A stretch of 6,584 bases of DNA. Origin: Thioalkalivibrio sp. Lineage in GTDB: Bacteria; Pseudomonadota; Gammaproteobacteria; Ectothiorhodospirales; Ectothiorhodospiraceae. This document shows positions 1 to 6,496 of this stretch, in pieces. The notes under the pieces were generated by a model. That model was not told where the DNA came from and made no database searches. It saw only the letters and a list, made by a program, of their open reading frames with translations. A program made the translations under genes and the position numbers. Where the stretch lies: positions 1-6,584 of the forward strand of contig SKQM01000063.1 in NCBI GenBank assembly GCA_007119005.1, read 5' to 3'. Each line of letters starts with the position of its first letter. The stretch's first letter is position 1.

Positions 1-1
1 A

Positions 2-217
2 TCAATACATCCGCACGCGGCGGGTGATGTCACGGGAATTCCGCTTGAGTTGACGCTTCACGGCGGCCGCTGCCTTGCGCTTGCGCTCGGTGGTGGGCTT
101 CTCGTAGAACTCGCGACGGCGGACCTCGGAAACCACACCTGCCTTTTCGCAGGTGCGCTTGAACCGCCGCAGGGCGACTTCAAAGGGCTCGTTTTCGCGT
201 ACTCGAACGTGGGGCAT
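2..217 (-). CDS. rpsU: 30S ribosomal protein S21
   Basis: Encodes 71 residues, the same length as E. coli S21, a small basic protein of the 30S subunit that helps 16S rRNA base-pair with mRNA at initiation. The N-terminal segment [16 protein letters not shown] and the core [14 protein letters not shown] are S21 signatures, and the basic tail ends in RRVRMY. The start at 217 is chosen because MPHVRVREN aligns with the E. coli start MPVIKVREN and because GGAGA lies about 6 nt upstream. The reading frame stays open 29 codons further upstream (to 304), but that extension is not family-like and runs through the promoter. The stop codon lies one base from the window edge, so the downstream neighbour is unseen. 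The gene is divergent from aroB, unlike the usual arrangement directly ahead of dnaG. Identity is essentially certain. Confidence 0.97.
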   Translation of the reverse strand: MPHVRVRENEPFEVALRRFKRTCEKAGVVSEVRRREFYEKPTTERKRKAAAAVKRQLKRNSRDITRRVRMY

Positions 218-275
218 AGCTTCTCCGTAACGACTGGTTGATATGGGCACCCGGGGCCGCCGGCTGCCTTCGGCC

Positions 276-304
276 ATAAAACAGAACCCGCAATGATAGA
301 TCAA
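276..304 (-). promoter_or_regulatory. Candidate sigma-70 promoter of rpsU
   Basis: Read on the minus strand, TTGATC (304-299, 4 of 6 to the -35 consensus) and TTTTAT (281-276, 4 of 6 to the -10 consensus) are separated by exactly 17 nt. Transcription would begin near 269 and give a leader of about 50 nt ending in a good ribosome binding site. Just upstream of the -35 (301-322 on the + strand) lies an A/T-rich run unlike the surrounding GC-rich DNA, which could act as an UP element of the kind common at ribosomal promoters. This rests on sequence matches only. Confidence 0.5.
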
Positions 305-370
305 AGCTTTTCAAAGAAAAAGCCGATATGCGCCTACGCAGCCCGCGGCGGTCACGTTATCATTCCCGCC

Positions 371-1468
371 ATGAAGACCCTGAACGTCGATCTCGGTGCG
401 CGGAGCTATCCGATCCACATCGGCAGCGGACTGCTCAACGACCCTGCACCGCTCGCGCCCCACCTGCGCGGCCAGCGTCTGGTCGTGGTCAGCAACGAGA
501 CCGTTGCACCCCTTCACGGAGACCGGCTCAGGGCCCTGCTCGACGGACATCCGGTCACCTGGATCGACCTCCCGGACGGAGAGCGCTTCAAGACCCTCGC
601 CACGGTGGAATCCATCCTGACGCGCATGCTGGAAGCGCGTCTCGACCGCGGCAGCACCCTGATCGCGTTTGGCGGAGGCGTGGTGGGCGACATCGCGGGC
701 TTTGCCGCGGCGATCTACCAGCGGGGCATCGACTTCATCCAGGTGCCGACCACCCTGCTCTCGCAGGTGGATTCCTCGGTCGGCGGCAAGACCGGGGTCA
801 ACCATCCCCTGGGCAAGAACATGATCGGGGCCTTCCACCAGCCCCGCGCGGTGATCATCGACATCGACACCCTGCGCACGCTGCCGGTCCGCGAACTGCG
901 CGCCGGGGTCGCCGAGGTGATCAAGTACGGCCTGATCCAGGACCCGGGGTTCTTCGCCTCGCTCGAGGCACACATCGACCGCCTTCTCGCGCTGGAACCA
1001 GAGATCGTGATCGAGGCGATCCACCGCTCCTGCGCCTGCAAGGCGGAGGTCGTCGCCGCCGACGAACGCGAGTCCGGGCGCCGCGCGCTGCTCAACCTCG
1101 GACACACCTTCGGCCACGCGATCGAGACCGGCATGGGCTACGGCCAATGGCTGCATGGCGAGGCCGTCGGCACCGGGATGGCGATGGCCGCCCGGATGTC
1201 GGAGGCGATGGGCTGGCTTGACCCCACGGCAAGGCAGCGCGCCGAGGATCTGATTGCCCGCGCGGGCCTGCAGCTGCACCCGCCCGCGGAGATCGACGCC
1301 GCGCGGTTCCGCGAGCTGATGGCGATCGACAAGAAGGTGATGGACGGCCGCCTGCGACTGGTGCTGCTGAAAGCCATCGGCGCCGCAGTGGTCACGGCCG
1401 AATTCCCCGCAGAGGCACTGGCGGCCACCCTGCCCGCCACCACTCCCGTTGCCGCCGGTGCCGACTGA
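371..1468 (+). CDS. aroB: 3-dehydroquinate synthase
   Basis: Cytoplasmic NAD- and metal-dependent enzyme of the shikimate pathway, converting DAHP to 3-dehydroquinate. The product is 365 residues (E. coli AroB is about 362). Visible family motifs are the glycine-rich NAD-binding segment GGGVVGD (101-107), [10 protein letters not shown] (135-144, K140), [13 protein letters not shown] (147-158), and the expected metal ligands E182 (in AEVIKYG), H245 (in [11 protein letters not shown]) and H262 (in LHGEAV). The ATG at 371 fits the family N-terminus ([15 protein letters not shown]). An in-frame ATG at 293 would add 26 residues that do not look like AroB, and neither start has a clear Shine-Dalgarno sequence. 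In many gammaproteobacteria aroK lies directly upstream; here the upstream neighbour is the divergent rpsU. The 3' end overlaps dgt, so the two are probably co-translated. Confidence 0.97.
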   Translation: MKTLNVDLGARSYPIHIGSGLLNDPAPLAPHLRGQRLVVVSNETVAPLHGDRLRALLDGHPVTWIDLPDGERFKTLATVESILTRMLEARLDRGSTLIAFGGGVVGDIAGFAAAIYQRGIDFIQVPTTLLSQVDSSVGGKTGVNHPLGKNMIGAFHQPRAVIIDIDTLRTLPVRELRAGVAEVIKYGLIQDPGFFASLEAHIDRLLALEPEIVIEAIHRSCACKAEVVAADERESGRRALLNLGHTFGHAIETGMGYGQWLHGEAVGTGMAMAARMSEAMGWLDPTARQRAEDLIARAGLQLHPPAEIDAARFRELMAIDKKVMDGRLRLVLLKAIGAAVVTAEFPAEALAATLPATTPVAAGAD

Positions 1469-2642
1469 GTCCATCTCGGAACGGGACCACGGCGCCTCCC
1501 GGCTGGCGCCCTATGCGGCGATTGCCGAGCGTTCGCGCGGCCGACGCTACCCCGAGCCGCCCCCCAACCACCGCAGCGAATTCCAGCGCGACCGCGACCG
1601 CATCGTGCACAGCACCGCGTTCCGGCGACTGAAATACAAGACCCAGGTCTTCGTCAGCCACGAAGGAGACCTGTTCCGCAACCGCCTCACCCACTCGCTC
1701 GAAGTCGCACAGATCGCGCGTTCCAGCGCCCGGGCGCTGGGCCTGAACGAGGACCTGACCGAGGCCATCGCGCTGGCGCACGACCTCGGACACACGCCCT
1801 TCGGGCATGCCGGCCAGCGTGCGCTGAACAACTGCATGCGCGAGCACGGCGGTTTCGAACACAATCTGCAATCCCTGCGCATCGTGGACCTGCTGGAGCA
1901 GCACTACGCCGAATTCGACGGTCTGAACCTGACCTTCGAGACCCGCGAAGGGATCCTCAAGCACTGCGCGCAGGAGAATGCCCGCCGGCTGGGGCCGGTC
2001 GCCGAGCGGTTCCTCGTTGGCGGTCAGCCCAGCCTGGAAGCGCAGCTCACGAACGTCGCGGACGAGATCGCCTACAACAATCACGACATCGACGATGGTC
2101 TGCGCGCCGGGCTCCTGACCATGGAGCAGTTCTGCGAGGTCGAACTGTTCCACGTCCGTTACGATCAGGTGCGCCACCGCTATCCGGGGCTGGAACCCCG
2201 GCGCGTGCGGCACGAGACGGTACGCCGCATGATCGACACCCTGGTCTCGGACCTGATCACCGCCAGCCGCGAGGCCCTGCAGGCGGCCGGCGTCGACAGC
2301 CTGGACGCGGTCCGGCGTTCCCCGGAGCCGCTGATCCGCTTCAGCCCGGAGATCGCGCGGCAGAACCGGGAACTCAAGCGCTTCCTGCGCCAGAACCTGT
2401 ACCATCACCATCGTGTATACCGGATGACGGTCAAGGCCCAGCGCATCGTGAACGACCTGTTCCAAGCCTTCATGGAAGACGCCAAGCTGCTGCCGGAACA
2501 CTTCCAGGCGCACGCGCGGCGGCTGGCCGACACCGAGGAAAACGGCCTCGCGAGGGGCATCGCCGATTACATCGCCGGAATGACCGATCGTTACGCCATC
2601 CACCAACACCAGCGGGTCTTCGACCTGCGCACCCTGATCTGA
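1458..2642 (+). CDS. dgt: Type-2 dGTP triphosphohydrolase-like HD-domain protein
   Basis: Predicted cytoplasmic dNTP triphosphohydrolase (dNTP to deoxynucleoside plus triphosphate) of the dGTPase type-2-like family, limiting dNTP pools. From the GTG start it is 394 residues. Hallmarks are the N-terminal block [20 protein letters not shown] (residues 39-58), then the HD metal ligands H79 (in [10 protein letters not shown]), H108-D109 (in [14 protein letters not shown]) and D202 (in [12 protein letters not shown]). H112, H117 and H135 (GGFEHN) are further conserved active-site histidines. All are intact, so it should be active. There is no ATG near the family start: candidates are GTG at 1458 (chosen, 11-nt overlap with aroB) and TTG at 1449 (20-nt overlap). 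Neither has a visible ribosome binding site, so translation probably depends on coupling to aroB. Many proteins of this family are annotated only as dGTPase-like; substrate preference cannot be read from sequence. Confidence 0.92.
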   Translation: MPTESISERDHGASRLAPYAAIAERSRGRRYPEPPPNHRSEFQRDRDRIVHSTAFRRLKYKTQVFVSHEGDLFRNRLTHSLEVAQIARSSARALGLNEDLTEAIALAHDLGHTPFGHAGQRALNNCMREHGGFEHNLQSLRIVDLLEQHYAEFDGLNLTFETREGILKHCAQENARRLGPVAERFLVGGQPSLEAQLTNVADEIAYNNHDIDDGLRAGLLTMEQFCEVELFHVRYDQVRHRYPGLEPRRVRHETVRRMIDTLVSDLITASREALQAAGVDSLDAVRRSPEPLIRFSPEIARQNRELKRFLRQNLYHHHRVYRMTVKAQRIVNDLFQAFMEDAKLLPEHFQAHARRLADTEENGLARGIADYIAGMTDRYAIHQHQRVFDLRTLI

Positions 2643-2652
2643 GCCCGCCGCC

Positions 2653-4392
2653 ATGTCCCTGCAACCTGACTGCCTGGCCGAACTGAAGCTGCAGCACGCT
2701 CCGTTCGACTCCCTGCCAAGCGAGGACTTCATCTACACCGACAGTGTGATCGAGGACATGGTGATCGCAGCCGGCCAGGCGATCGACAGCACCGGTGCGA
2801 TCCTGCTGATCACCGGCGAGCTGGGTTCGGGCCGCAGCATGCAGCTGATGCGCCTGCTCGGTTCGCTGCCGGAGAATTTCGAGCTCATCGCGTTTCGCGC
2901 GCGCATGAACACGCGCTTCGAGGCGGTGGACTACACCATCCGCAGCCATCTGCGGGCGGGCGGGCACGACGATCCCGACCGCGCGCTCAGCGACCTGATG
3001 AGCGAGCGCATCCGGGCGGGGTACGATCCGGTGATCGCGGTGGACGACGCCCATCTGCTGGGCATGGACATCATCAACATCCTGCTCCGGATGCGCGGGG
3101 AAATCCTCGGCGTCGAGGGGCGCGCACCACGGCTGGTGCTGGTCGGCGACCAGGTCCTGCTGCGCCGGCGCCTGCAGTTGCGTCCCTCGGACGAAAACCA
3201 GATCTCGCGTTTCACGATGCGTCCGTTCAGCCTCGAACAGACCGCCGCCTACCTCACCCATCGCCTGCGCGCAGCCGGGATGACCGATCCCGGCGAAATC
3301 CTCACCGAAGATGCGATCGCCGACCTGCAGGCGGTGAGCAAGGGATTGCCGGGCGCCCTGAACGAGCAGGCCAATCAGTGGCTGGAACGCCTGTGCCGGG
3401 CTCGCAGGGGTGAAGCCGACGAGCCGGAGACGGAGCCCGAACCCTCCAGGGAAGACCGAACTCCGGCATATACACGGGGAATGCCCGCGCTCGGCGTGAC
3501 CGGCGACCCGCCAGACGAACCGCCAGAGGACCTGACGCCGTTCACCCGGCGGGAGCCGTGGGTGCAATCCGGCGATTCCGCACAACTCCGGGCGCAGGAG
3601 GAGGACCGGGACCCCGACCCGCGACGACACGAACGCGAGCGGGATCCGGACGACGCGCCGCCGCCATTCTGGAGCCGCAGCTGGTTCGTGCCGGCTGTAG
3701 CCGCCCTGGTTGCCTTCCTGATCGTGGCGCCCTTCGCGCGCCATCTCTTCGATCGCCCCGAGGCCCCGCCGACCACCACGGTGCAGTTGCCGCTGCCCGC
3801 GATTCCGGAGCCGGCGCCCGAGCCGGCACCGGTCTGGCCCGACGACGCCGACCTGACCGAGCTGCCGTTCGATGATCGTCTGCCGGCGGAAATGCCATCC
3901 CCGGCACCGCCCGCCACGGCCGATCCCGCGACACCGGCGGTTCCCGAACCCGCGCCAGAGCCCCCGTTGCCCGAACCCGAACCGGCACCGGCACCTGTCG
4001 AGCCGGACCCGCGTCCCGCGCCACCCCCCGTTGCGGAGCCCGCTCCGCCGGTTGCGCCGCCGGCTGTGGAACCGACGCCCCCAGCCCCAGCGGTGGCCGA
4101 CCTCGCCGGGGACCGCAACTGGCTGGCGCGCCAGAACCGGGACCACCTCACGATCCAGCTCGTCGCCGCGACAGACTTGGCCGGCGCGCAGCGGTATGTC
4201 GAGCAGCACCAGCTGTCGGGCATCCGCTACATCCAGACCCGTTCGAACGGACGTGACTTCGTGGTGGCCCTGGCGGGCAGTTTCACCAACCGGGCCGCGG
4301 CGGAGCAGGCCCTGCGCAACCTGCCCGCCGCCGTGCGCGCCGACCAGCCCTGGATCCGTTCGCTGGGGTCGGTGCAGGACATCCAGCGCTGA
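2653..4392 (+). CDS. damX: DamX-type protein: AAA ATPase domain, one transmembrane segment, Pro-rich linker, SPOR domain
   Basis: 579 residues in four parts. Residues about 10-250 form an ExeA-like AAA ATPase fold: Walker A GELGSGRS (55-62), Walker B VIAVDDAH (127-134), sensor-1-like LVLVGD (161-166). Residues 251-340 are a charged, probably disordered cytoplasmic linker. Residues 344-361 are the only transmembrane segment, and no cleavable signal peptide is seen. A proline/glutamate-rich periplasmic spacer (370-482) leads to a C-terminal SPOR domain (about 497-575) whose tail (LPAAVRADQPWIRSLGSVQ) closely resembles the end of E. coli DamX. SPOR domains bind denuded septal peptidoglycan, and DamX acts at the division site. 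Placement two genes after aroB fits the gammaproteobacterial aroB-damX association. E. coli DamX lacks the ATPase part. Oddity: the Walker A lysine is arginine (R61), so ATP hydrolysis may be weak or absent. The gene starts 10 nt after dgt with no clear ribosome binding site. Confidence 0.85.
   Translation: MSLQPDCLAELKLQHAPFDSLPSEDFIYTDSVIEDMVIAAGQAIDSTGAILLITGELGSGRSMQLMRLLGSLPENFELIAFRARMNTRFEAVDYTIRSHLRAGGHDDPDRALSDLMSERIRAGYDPVIAVDDAHLLGMDIINILLRMRGEILGVEGRAPRLVLVGDQVLLRRRLQLRPSDENQISRFTMRPFSLEQTAAYLTHRLRAAGMTDPGEILTEDAIADLQAVSKGLPGALNEQANQWLERLCRARRGEADEPETEPEPSREDRTPAYTRGMPALGVTGDPPDEPPEDLTPFTRREPWVQSGDSAQLRAQEEDRDPDPRRHERERDPDDAPPPFWSRSWFVPAVAALVAFLIVAPFARHLFDRPEAPPTTTVQLPLPAIPEPAPEPAPVWPDDADLTELPFDDRLPAEMPSPAPPATADPATPAVPEPAPEPPLPEPEPAPAPVEPDPRPAPPPVAEPAPPVAPPAVEPTPPAPAVADLAGDRNWLARQNRDHLTIQLVAATDLAGAQRYVEQHQLSGIRYIQTRSNGRDFVVALAGSFTNRAAAEQALRNLPAAVRADQPWIRSLGSVQDIQR
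3760..4098 (+). repeat. Low-complexity Pro/Glu/Ala-rich coding repeat (periplasmic spacer of the DamX-like protein)
   Basis: Codes for residues 370-482, dominated by imperfect PEPAPEP and PAPP units; the DNA shows recurrent GAGCCGGCxCC-like units (for example from 3808). It most likely spans the periplasm between the membrane anchor and the SPOR domain. Repeat number may vary between strains through slippage. The same composition creates long spurious open frames on the other strand. Confidence 0.75.
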
Positions 4393-4399
4393 TCCGCCA

Positions 4400-4430
4400 C
4401 CGGGCCACCCCCGGGGAATACGCGGCCCCG
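4400..4430 (+). other. Two overlapping, mutually exclusive small hairpins in the damX-dnaG gap
   Basis: CCGGG (4400-4404) can pair with CCCGG (4410-4414) across a 5-nt loop. CGGGG (4412-4416) can instead pair with CCCCG (4426-4430) across a 9-nt loop. The two share bases and cannot form together. No U-tract follows, so neither is a standard terminator. In DNA this GC-rich, short GC stems arise often by chance. Confidence 0.25.
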
Positions 4431-4452
4431 TCCGGAGCGACCACAGGCAGTC

Positions 4453-6237
4453 ATGGCAGGACGCATCCCACAGGGCTTCATCGACGATCTGCTCGAGCGC
4501 ACCGACCTCGTCGAACTGATCCAGCGCCACGTGCCGCTGAAGAAATCCGGCAGCGAATTCTCGGCCTGCTGCCCGTTCCATGCGGAAAAGACCCCGTCCT
4601 TCTACGTGTCGCCGCAGAAGCAGTTCTATCACTGCTTCGGCTGCGGGGCCCACGGAACCGCCATCAGCTTCCTGATGGAGTACGAGAACCTGAGTTTTCC
4701 GGAGGCCATCGAGCAGCTGGCCGAATGGGCGGGGCTGGAGGTTCCACGGGAGTCCGCGGGACCCGAGGCCGAACCGGTCGCGCCGCTACTGGAGGCGCTG
4801 GAGGCTGCGTCCCGGTTCTACATCGAGCAGTTGAAGCGCACGCCGGCCGCCATCGACTACCTGAAGGCGCGCGGGATCGACGGCGCTACCGCCCGCGACT
4901 TCGCGCTGGGCTGGGCACCCGCGGCCGCCGACACGCTGGCACGCGCGCTGGGCAGCCGCTTCGACACGGAGACCCTGATCGCATCGGGGCTGGTCGCGCG
5001 GAGGGACGACGGCAGCATCCGCGACCGCTTCCGCGCGCGCATCCTGTTCCCGATCCGGGACCGGCGGGGCAAGGTCACCGGCTTCGGCGGCAGACTGATC
5101 GAGCCCGGCGAACCCAAGTACCTGAACAGCCCGGAATCGGCGGTCTTCCACAAGGGGCAGACGATCTACGGACTGTACGAGGCCCGGCGCGCAGAGACCC
5201 GCCTCGCCGAACTCGTGGTCACGGAAGGCTACATGGACGTGGTTGGCCTTGCGCAGGCCGGCTTCCACCGCGCCGTGGCCTGCATGGGAACCGCGCTGAC
5301 GCGCGCGCACCTGGACCTGCTGTTCCGACAGGTGCCCCGGCTGGTGCTGTGCTTTGACGGCGACGAGGCGGGACGGCGAGCCGCCTGGCGATCGCTGGAA
5401 CAGGCCCTGCCCGTGATCCAGGGCATGCGGGAGGTCCGCGTGCTGTTCCTGCCGGAGGGCGACGATCCGGACAGCCTGGTCCGTCGCGAGGGACTGCCAG
5501 GCTGGGAGCACCGCCTGGCCGGCAGTTCTGTCCTCTCCGAGACCTTCGTGCACCTGCTCGCCGAGCGTTACCCGCTGGACACCGCCGAGGGGCGCAGCCA
5601 GTGCGCGCACGCGGCGGTCGCGCTGATCCGCACGGTCACCGACCCGCTCTTCCGGACGCAGTTGTGCGACCTGGTGGCAGAGCAGACACGCACCCCCCGC
5701 ACCCAGGTCCTGGCGATGCTCGGCCAGCCGGCGGATGGCGCAGACCTGCCCGCATCGGCAGGCACTCCCACCGGGCCCCGGCCGCAGGATCGGCCGGGGC
5801 AAGGCTCGAGCCACCTCTGGTCGGCCCTGCTCGCCCGCGTGCTGCAGTGGCCGCAGGCGGACTGGCAGGACCCTGCCCTGGACCGTTTGCTGGCGGCGGG
5901 CGGACGCGGCGCGGAGATCCTCGGCATGGTCCTGGACCGGATCGAGGCGAGTCCGGGCATCACCACCGCCCGACTGCTCGAGCAGTTCCGGGATGAATCC
6001 TACTTCCCCCGCCTGATGGCACTGGCCGGACACTCCCTGGGGGACGAGGATGCGGAACTTGCTCGACGCGTCGCACTCGACAGCGCGAACCGGTTGTTCC
6101 GGGAGCACTGCCGGGAACGCATCCGCGAGTTGTCCGGCCGAACCGAGGGGCCGCTGAGCTCCGACGAACTGGAAGAACTCAAGCGCCTGCAGGGATGGCT
6201 GGCGGCAGGGGAAGGATCCGCGCGAGTACGGGAATAA
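4453..6237 (+). CDS. dnaG: DNA primase
   Basis: Synthesises RNA primers for the replisome, working with DnaB helicase at the fork. 594 residues, near the E. coli length of 581. Domains in order: N-terminal CHC2 zinc-binding domain with C40, H43, C61 and C64 (CPFH ... CFGC), the same spacing as E. coli; the RNA-polymerase core with DRFRARILFPIRD (191-203), GFGGR (210-214) and KYLNSPES (222-229); the TOPRIM fold with E258 (TEGYMDV), D302 and D304 (FDGDEAGRR) and the downstream acidic group GDDPD (336-340); a linker near 424-455; and a C-terminal helical DnaB-interaction domain (about 456-590). All catalytic residues are present. The ATG at 4453 matches the family N-terminus (MAGRIPQGFIDDLL) and has only a weak AGG element 5 nt upstream, consistent with the low expression usual for primase. 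It starts 60 nt after damX, and rpoD follows. Confidence 0.98.
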   Translation: MAGRIPQGFIDDLLERTDLVELIQRHVPLKKSGSEFSACCPFHAEKTPSFYVSPQKQFYHCFGCGAHGTAISFLMEYENLSFPEAIEQLAEWAGLEVPRESAGPEAEPVAPLLEALEAASRFYIEQLKRTPAAIDYLKARGIDGATARDFALGWAPAAADTLARALGSRFDTETLIASGLVARRDDGSIRDRFRARILFPIRDRRGKVTGFGGRLIEPGEPKYLNSPESAVFHKGQTIYGLYEARRAETRLAELVVTEGYMDVVGLAQAGFHRAVACMGTALTRAHLDLLFRQVPRLVLCFDGDEAGRRAAWRSLEQALPVIQGMREVRVLFLPEGDDPDSLVRREGLPGWEHRLAGSSVLSETFVHLLAERYPLDTAEGRSQCAHAAVALIRTVTDPLFRTQLCDLVAEQTRTPRTQVLAMLGQPADGADLPASAGTPTGPRPQDRPGQGSSHLWSALLARVLQWPQADWQDPALDRLLAAGGRGAEILGMVLDRIEASPGITTARLLEQFRDESYFPRLMALAGHSLGDEDAELARRVALDSANRLFREHCRERIRELSGRTEGPLSSDELEELKRLQGWLAAGEGSARVRE

Positions 6238-6239
6238 GC

Positions 6240-6257
6240 GGGGCGCTGCCGCGTCCC
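6240..6257 (+). terminator. Stable hairpin immediately after dnaG (possible terminator or mRNA 3' stabiliser)
   Basis: GGGGCGC (6240-6246) pairs with GCGTCCC (6251-6257) in a 7-bp stem containing one G-U wobble, around the tetraloop TGCC. It begins 2 nt after the dnaG stop codon. Only two Ts follow, so it is not a canonical intrinsic terminator; it may stabilise or help process the dnaG 3' end, or attenuate read-through into rpoD. Confidence 0.4.
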
Positions 6258-6270
6258 TTCCGGACTGCGA

Positions 6271-6297
6271 CTTGAATCGGGCGATGCCGCCCCAACC
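6271..6297 (+). promoter_or_regulatory. Candidate heat-shock (sigma-32-type) promoter upstream of rpoD
   Basis: CTTGAA (6271-6276) matches the sigma-32 -35 core fully. After a 13-nt spacer comes CCCCAACC (6290-6297), which matches the -10 core CCCCAT at five of six positions. In E. coli rpoD has a heat-shock promoter inside dnaG, so such an element ahead of rpoD is biologically plausible. The transcript would start near 6305 and carry a leader of about 190 nt. The tandem hairpins at 6279-6305 overlap it and offer a competing explanation. Confidence 0.4.
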
Positions 6298-6305
6298 ATG
6301 CGGTT
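6279..6305 (+). other. Tandem hairpins with identical ATGC tetraloops
   Basis: GGGCG (6279-6283) pairs with CGCCC (6288-6292) around ATGC. One base later AACC (6294-6297) pairs with GGTT (6302-6305), again around ATGC. No U-run follows (the next bases are AGAGAGAGAAA). Both stems are perfect but short. They could mark an RNA-processing region between dnaG and rpoD or could be coincidental. Confidence 0.35.
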
Positions 6306-6332
6306 AGAGAGAGAAATCCGACGCGCGGCCAT

Positions 6333-6357
6333 CGGAACATTCCGGGCCAACTATACT
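6333..6357 (+). promoter_or_regulatory. Inverted repeat followed by a TATACT -10 candidate
   Basis: CGGAA (6333-6337) and TTCCG (6340-6344) form a perfect inverted repeat with a 2-nt centre, flanked by GGCC on both sides (6327-6330 and 6345-6348). Seven bases further on, TATACT (6352-6357) matches five of six -10 positions. No -35 of any quality sits 16-18 nt upstream, so if this is a promoter it may need an activator, and the inverted repeat would lie where the -35 region should be. Low confidence. Confidence 0.28.
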
Positions 6358-6444
6358 CTCCCAAAGGGCAGGCACGAAGACAGCGACTGGACCCCCGAGT
6401 CTCTTCTTAGCATAGTTTTTCGCACCTGCAAAATCAGTATTCTC

Positions 6445-6453
6445 TGCTATACT
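6445..6453 (+). promoter_or_regulatory. Candidate extended -10 promoter of rpoD
   Basis: TGCTATACT contains the extended -10 dinucleotide TG, one spacer base, and TATACT (five of six). No good -35 is present at 16-18 nt, as is typical of extended -10 promoters. The surrounding 6405-6480 stretch is clearly richer in A/T than the genes. Transcription would begin near 6460, giving a leader of about 37 nt ahead of the rpoD start. Confidence 0.55.
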
Positions 6454-6472
6454 GTCTGATTCGTTTTCAGAC
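6454..6472. promoter_or_regulatory. Inverted repeat abutting the rpoD -10 (possible operator)
   Basis: GTCTGA (6454-6459) and TCAGAC (6467-6472) are perfect inverted 6-bp arms separated by 7 nt. The repeat directly follows the TATACT hexamer and covers the predicted transcription start, an ideal place for a repressor. In RNA it could also form a weak hairpin, followed by GTTTT. It does not match the LexA box, because the CTG-to-CAG gap is 9 nt, not 10. Confidence 0.4.
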
Positions 6473-6496
6473 GTTTTACCCCGGAGTACACACGCG

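Noticed and set aside
255..275. GGCCG/CGGCC inverted repeat as an rpsU leader hairpin
   Set aside because: If the predicted promoter is right, one arm lies upstream of the transcription start, so it would not form in the mRNA.
293..370. Upstream in-frame ATG that would extend AroB by 26 residues
   Set aside because: The extension ([15 protein letters not shown] and on) is not AroB-like, has no ribosome binding site, and covers the rpsU promoter region.
311..1474. Minus-strand 387-residue open frame antisense to aroB
   Set aside because: No family features, while aroB on the plus strand is unambiguous.
1392..2732. A 446-residue minus-strand open frame antisense to dgt
   Set aside because: Shadow of a gene with an intact HD active site on the other strand; no recognisable domain.
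2470..4653. A 727-residue open frame on the minus strand
   Set aside because: It lies antisense to dgt, damX and dnaG, matches no family, and its length follows from high GC and the Pro/Glu-rich damX spacer. All three sense-strand genes have clear family motifs.
4786..6108. A 440-residue minus-strand open frame antisense to dnaG
   Set aside because: Composition and position are those of a shadow frame; dnaG on the plus strand has all its catalytic motifs.
6298..6459. A 53-codon open frame (MRLEREIRRA ... ILCYTV) in the dnaG-rpoD gap
   Set aside because: No ribosome binding site, lower GC at third codon positions than neighbouring genes, no recognised family, and it overlaps promoter-like elements. 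A conserved reading frame in relatives would reopen it.
6456..6470. Possible LexA (SOS) box at the rpoD promoter
   Set aside because: The CTG-to-CAG spacing is 9 nt, while the gammaproteobacterial LexA box needs 10, and the conserved flanks are missing.
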